The notes under the pieces were generated by a model that was not told the DNA's origin, searched no databases, and worked only from the letters and a program-made list of their open reading frames with translations. The position numbers and the translations under genes are program-made. Positions 59,868 to 64,000 of a stretch of DNA of 64,000 nucleotides are shown piece by piece (the first letter of the stretch is position 1; every line of letters starts with the position of its first letter). Location: contig CM055834.1 in the NCBI GenBank assembly GCA_029582265.1, forward strand, positions 3,348,001 to 3,412,000, given 5' to 3'. The stretch comes from Zoroaster sp. YZ-2022. Its lineage: Eukaryota > Echinodermata > Asteroidea > Forcipulatida > Zoroasteridae.

Positions 59868-60419
59868 TTAACCCTTTCGATCCCACGGGCTCTAAAAAGA
59901 GCCTTTGTTGTGATACGCTTCGATCCCGTGGGCTCTAAAGGTGCCGGGAATCAGCATGCCGCCAATGACCACGGCTACTTAATTCACCACCTGAAAATCT
60001 TGAGTGGTTTTTGGTTGGCGCCCTCTATTGATAGGAATGGAAGCGTATAAAGTTCATGAAAAGAAAAGCGCGTCACTTTGGTTTACCGGTGCTATCCTCG
60101 CTTCCACAACGTCACTTGTTGAATTTACAATCATGATGGAAACGGACATAAATGATGGCATTTGGCTGAGATTTTGGCAGACAGTGGCTCAGAATCAGAT
60201 GACGAAGTAACGGATGACTACGGCACATTAGAACTAAAACTTCCTTAGAATTCGTTCTTAGAAGTAGGCCTAAATCACAGTCAAATGAATAACTAACACT
60301 AGTAGTAACACTAACAGTTAACGTTACTCTTCCTGTTATTTTAATTATTAACTATTTCACTTATTTTCCCTAGGCTATCCATCGTAAATATTGGATGCGG
60401 TGTTTTTATGTGCTCAAAT
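59868..60419 (+). mobile_element. Left end of a second piggyBac-type element, running into the gap
   Basis: TTAA (59868-59871) followed by CCCTTTCGATCCCACGGGC. The block TTCGATCCC.. GGGCTCTAAA is repeated 50 bases later as a subterminal repeat. From 60133 a coding start (METDIND) leads, after a shift, to LAEILADSGSESDDEVTDD, an acidic N-terminus like that of piggyBac transposases. The catalytic part would lie in the gap or be lost. The terminal sequence differs from the piggyBac in the array, so it is another family. Confidence 0.55.
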
Positions 60420-60919
60420 NNNNNNNNNNNNNNNNNNNNNNNNNNNNNNNNNNNNNNNNNNNNNNNNNNNNNNNNNNNNNNNNNNNNNNNNNNNNNNNNN
60501 NNNNNNNNNNNNNNNNNNNNNNNNNNNNNNNNNNNNNNNNNNNNNNNNNNNNNNNNNNNNNNNNNNNNNNNNNNNNNNNNNNNNNNNNNNNNNNNNNNNN
60601 NNNNNNNNNNNNNNNNNNNNNNNNNNNNNNNNNNNNNNNNNNNNNNNNNNNNNNNNNNNNNNNNNNNNNNNNNNNNNNNNNNNNNNNNNNNNNNNNNNNN
60701 NNNNNNNNNNNNNNNNNNNNNNNNNNNNNNNNNNNNNNNNNNNNNNNNNNNNNNNNNNNNNNNNNNNNNNNNNNNNNNNNNNNNNNNNNNNNNNNNNNNN
60801 NNNNNNNNNNNNNNNNNNNNNNNNNNNNNNNNNNNNNNNNNNNNNNNNNNNNNNNNNNNNNNNNNNNNNNNNNNNNNNNNNNNNNNNNNNNNNNNNNNNN
60901 NNNNNNNNNNNNNNNNNNN
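60420..60919. other. Scaffold gap of 500 N
   Basis: Placeholder gap; any open frames across it are meaningless. Confidence 0.99.
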
Positions 60920-61699
60920 AAAATGGTTTGATCTAGAAAATTTGAAGTATTATTTTGTGAAAAAGATGTTTTTGACATCCCAAACCTTGGTAATACTTTT
61001 TTAATGCATCCTCATACAAATAGTAAGTTTTGGCCAGAATATTTAATGTTGGTGGATTGATTGGAACACCAGATAGGCAAACTAAAAGAACTAGGAAAAC
61101 AACTGTTAATTTTTTTTTTTAAATTCAAGCTTTCAATAATCCAGTGTTTGATTTGGGAGGCGACAAACTTTTTCACTCATTACACTCAAAAATACAATTT
61201 TACCCGTTGATGTAAGAGTATTATTGAATATATTATAAATAGTGAAAAAGTGGAGGTTGGATACTGCTTTCCCTTGTGTGTGTAATCAAGCAACAATGGT
61301 TGGCCTTGTAACCGACGATGTTCACACACGACCGTAAACACCGTTGTTGCCCAGTTTACGGACACGTGTGGTATGTCATTCTGGCGAAGACTACACAACG
61401 ATTTTGCCTTGGTTTGCTCCTAAAATCAATGAGAATTCCCCCAAAAGTAAACGTAGTTTATTTCTATTATCAGTGCATATTATTTTGTAATATTTGCATC
61501 AGGCAATGCCGACTCATTTTCGACAATGATTTCGGTTTGCAATGCTTCGGGCGATGGCCACGTGCACGCTCGTTCCAACACTTGCGCAAACATTGTCACA
61601 GTTGCGCATGCTGCGCTGGCGATGCATTTTGAATAGCATTGCGCAATGAATGCACTTTTTGCGCGCGCAAGTCTAACGCAGCGCAAGCCGGTGCGCGGG

Positions 61700-62325
61700 C
61701 ATCGACGTAACATGAGACTCCGGCTCAATTTAGTTGTATTCTATGTGAAAGAGTTTTCGACAGCTTTGTTTAGTGTCCACAAAATAAGTACTCCGTTTAA
61801 ATGTTCAAAAAAATGTTTGCCCCTCCTCAAAAGCTTTAAAAACAGTTGAAACTTGGCATAATATTTTACAACCAATGGTATTTGCTGTTTTCGACGTAAT
61901 TTTGATATTGGTTAATTTATCGACGTAACAAAAGACGCCAGGGTTTCAGACGGCTTTTCCCGCCAAATTAAACCTCGGTAGAACAGACTTAATGAGTTGA
62001 AATCAAGACGGTCGTGTAGACATCAGTTATGCACCATACTATTTTTAATGTACGCGGTGGAATATTTTTTTTTCTACGAATTGTGCTTCGATGTAACGAA
62101 ATACGGATGGACACCAAATTCGGTCGTGGTATTTCAACTTAATTTTTGAGAAAACGGTACAGTTGAACTTCCAGCTGACACTTTTATTCATTAAAGAGGG
62201 GTTTGGACATGAATATTATGATGCAATGTTATAGTTTTGGGCACTGGCGAAAATCTTTTACACCATTCTGTCGACGTAACACAGATTTACCAAAAAGACA
62301 CCATGCGTTACGTCGATGAAAGAAA
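61700..62325. repeat. Scattered TCGACGTAAC motif
   Basis: TCGACGTAAC or close variants at about 61701, 61894 (CGACGTAATT), 61920, 62270 and inverted at 62308 (GTTACGTCGA), with a weaker TCGATGTAAC at 62087. It lies on the 3' side of the minus-strand transposase at 62481-63684 and may belong to that element's terminal region. No gene was seen in 60920-62480. Confidence 0.5.
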
Positions 62326-62480
62326 ATTTGAGCGCCGTTGCTGAAATAATTTATGCAAATATTCCAGTATGGCTACCTTTATGTGAGAATTTAAACATCA
62401 TATAACACATATATTAACAGAAAAAGTTTACTTTGATTTTTTTATATATTATTCTTCATCATCATAATATGCATATTTTT

Positions 62481-63684
62481 TTATGTCACAATTTTCATCA
62501 CTTTTATTTCCATGGACACCACAACATTCTTGGATAGAAATAATAAATTTAAACCCGAAATTATTTTAAAAAACAATTCTGATAAACCATAATTTTCCTC
62601 TAAACATAGCCCAATCCTTATACAATTGTCCCTTAAAAAGTTGAGTTCAGCATATTTTGAGTGTATCCCAACCTGGTGAAATGAGCCAGCTGCTTCCACT
62701 AGTAGGCGTGCCCTCCAACCCTGCATGGTCAAGCCTTCTCTTGCAGCAGCCTGGTGGTCAGATACCCTTGCTTGCCATTCGGGAAGTCCTAGGAGTCTTT
62801 TTACACCAGCTTTAAAGCAGGAGTGTGCATTTTCGACAGGGTTCAGAAATGGGGAGTATGGAGGGAGCCGCTTCAATTCAATGTTCTCATTCCCTGGTGG
62901 TAGTTCAGCACGAACATGTGGTCTTGCGTTGTCGAAGATGAAGTACAGGTGCTCTTCGTGAGGAAACATTTCTGGCATGCTTCAGCTGTTTCTTGCAGAA
63001 AGTTTTCAAATGACGCACGTGTTGTGGTATGCAGGTATATGGCATGATGAACAAGTCCAAGCTCATGAGATGTGGCAAATGCTACATTACAGTTGTTTCC
63101 ACGCTGGTTGTTCACAACTCTGCGAACGGGTTGCCCTCTAACTGCTCTCCCGTATGAACGCCGCGTCCAAATGTTATATCCGCATTCATCGATAAAGATG
63201 CAGTGACCAACGACGCCGTGTCTTAAGAACCAGTTGGCATATTCTTGCCGTTGTCGGAGGACTCTGTCAGTATTGCGGGCTTGAGGTACATCCTGAGCAA
63301 GCTTGAGTGTGATCAGCATGCCGTCTATACTCCGAGCAAGTGTGCTTACAGCAATATGTGGCTTGTCAGGGAGCTGCTGTTGTAGTCTTTCATTTAGTTG
63401 CTTTAATGTTAATAAGGGTTTTCATCCAGGAAGTGTCGAAGACACTCCTTCATTTCTTGATCCGTTTTAAAACGTCTTCTCCCTCCTCTTCGTAGAGCAT
63501 CTCTTCTGTTCTCACGAAGATAAGTTAAGACGATGCTGCGAGCAGTTTGTCGCTTCACACCAAGAGTGTCGGCAACCACCAGATAATCGAGTTGTTCTCC
63601 TTCGAAGGCATCTATGAGACGATTTCTGTCCGCGTTTGAAACTTTATTGTATCGGCCTCTTTGAACTCCTGCATTGGCAGCCAT
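62481..63684 (-). pseudogene. Tc1/mariner-like transposase with two frameshifts
   Basis: Starts MAANAGVQRGRYNKV at 63684. N-terminal helix-turn-helix (VVADTLGVKRQTARSIV) and a basic GGRRRF stretch. The frame shifts by one base after FLDENPY (near 63415) and resumes as LTLKQLNERLQQQLPDK. The catalytic core has FIDECGYN (first Asp) and, after a second one-base shift near 62980, FIFDNARPHV (second Asp) and PPYSPFLNPVEN (Glu). I count 32 residues between the second Asp and the Glu. About 390 residues in all. Such enzymes cut and paste at TA. Terminal repeats were not identified; the right end may be outside the window. Confidence 0.8.
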
Positions 63685-63699
63685 CTTTTCTGTGATCGA

Positions 63700-64000
63700 G
63701 TCTCAACAACGAGTGACAAGAAAACTCTGAAATAACCCGACATTTATAGACCTGTATGGGCTAAAAAATGCAAAACATGCACCATCTGAATTTAAATGAC
63801 CAAAACGTTAAAGCGAATGACAACAAACGAAATTGCTTTTTCAATTCATTGCCGATTGCCACACGGGACGAATTTGACTAATTTCGGATGAATCAGAATG
63901 CTAAAAATTCCAATTATGCTGCACCTTAAATGAAATCCATTGGTGACTTTTTGAAATTCAAATTGAGAATTGAGCTCGACGATGTTCGGGGACGAAATTA
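63700..64000. other. Right edge, no supported gene
   Basis: AT-rich sequence upstream of the transposase start, probably its 5' region. No inverse repeat matching the left side was found. Confidence 0.5.

Noticed and set aside
59880..59945. Another histone-type stem-loop (GGCTCTAAAAAGAGCC)
   Set aside because: The loop is AAAA, not the required TTTC-type loop, and it belongs to a subterminal repeat of a piggyBac end.
60391..61004. Open frames made mostly of X residues
   Set aside because: They span the N gap and carry no information.

Overview
This is eukaryotic, metazoan DNA. Genes are split by GT-AG introns, there are no bacterial-type operons, and the window holds tRNA-derived SINEs with (ATT)n tails, a LINE with an (AAT)n tail, MITEs, and piggyBac, mariner and Kolobok-like remnants. 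A RING/B-box/NHL gene and an LDLa gene suggest a marine invertebrate, perhaps a deuterostome such as an echinoderm or hemichordate. The phylum is a guess from overall character, not from a diagnostic gene. Two 500-N scaffold gaps lie at 27710-28209 and 60420-60919.

Region 1 (1-27709) is a head-to-tail array of about 6.7-kb units: A 1-6703, B 6704-13385, C 13386-19991, and D from 19992 into the gap. Each unit carries, on the minus strand, a two-exon gene for a rolling-circle replication protein. Exon 1 has an HUH endonuclease domain (motif I YLMTYS, motif II HYHMGVKL, motif III YVTK). Exon 2 has a superfamily-3 helicase domain (GPANCGKT, EVIFLNDFRW, DTPIFCTS). Pointing the other way, on the plus strand, is a piggyBac-type transposase. 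Unit D holds a complete piggyBac insertion (TTAA, CCCTTT ends). Units A-C share one 2.25-kb deletion that removed its left end and two of its three catalytic Asp regions. Downstream of the Rep gene are a roughly 620-bp foldback palindrome, a small perfect stem-loop, and two hairpins with very C-rich loops that vary in length from unit to unit. The proposal is a rolling-circle replicon that picked up a piggyBac and then multiplied in tandem. I cannot match it to a named element from sequence alone. All Rep copies are broken by small indels, and copies A and B have also lost the predicted catalytic tyrosine.

Region 2 (28210-37500) is repeat-rich: tRNA-like SINE heads, a tandem duplication, and a 76-bp minisatellite interrupted by a truncated mariner-type transposon that itself contains a dimeric SINE. 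It is followed by an apparently intact two-exon TRIM-NHL gene (34911-37446, minus).

Region 3 (37500-49990) has a palindrome with two histone-mRNA-type 3' stem-loops, a multi-exon zinc-finger/tyrosine-recombinase-like gene (39682-42652), a LINE 3' end with a 410-bp AAT tail, minisatellites and a hAT-type MITE.

Region 4 (49988-64000) has a signal-peptide exon spliced in phase to an LDLa exon (49988 and 54248-54488), foldback MITEs, a THAP-containing Kolobok-like remnant, SINE copies, an antisense LINE tail, the left end of another piggyBac running into the second gap, and a frameshifted Tc1/mariner-like transposase at the right edge.

Single-base indels break several otherwise well-conserved reading frames, and they become dense toward the first gap. 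Part of the apparent pseudogene decay may therefore be uncorrected long-read error.
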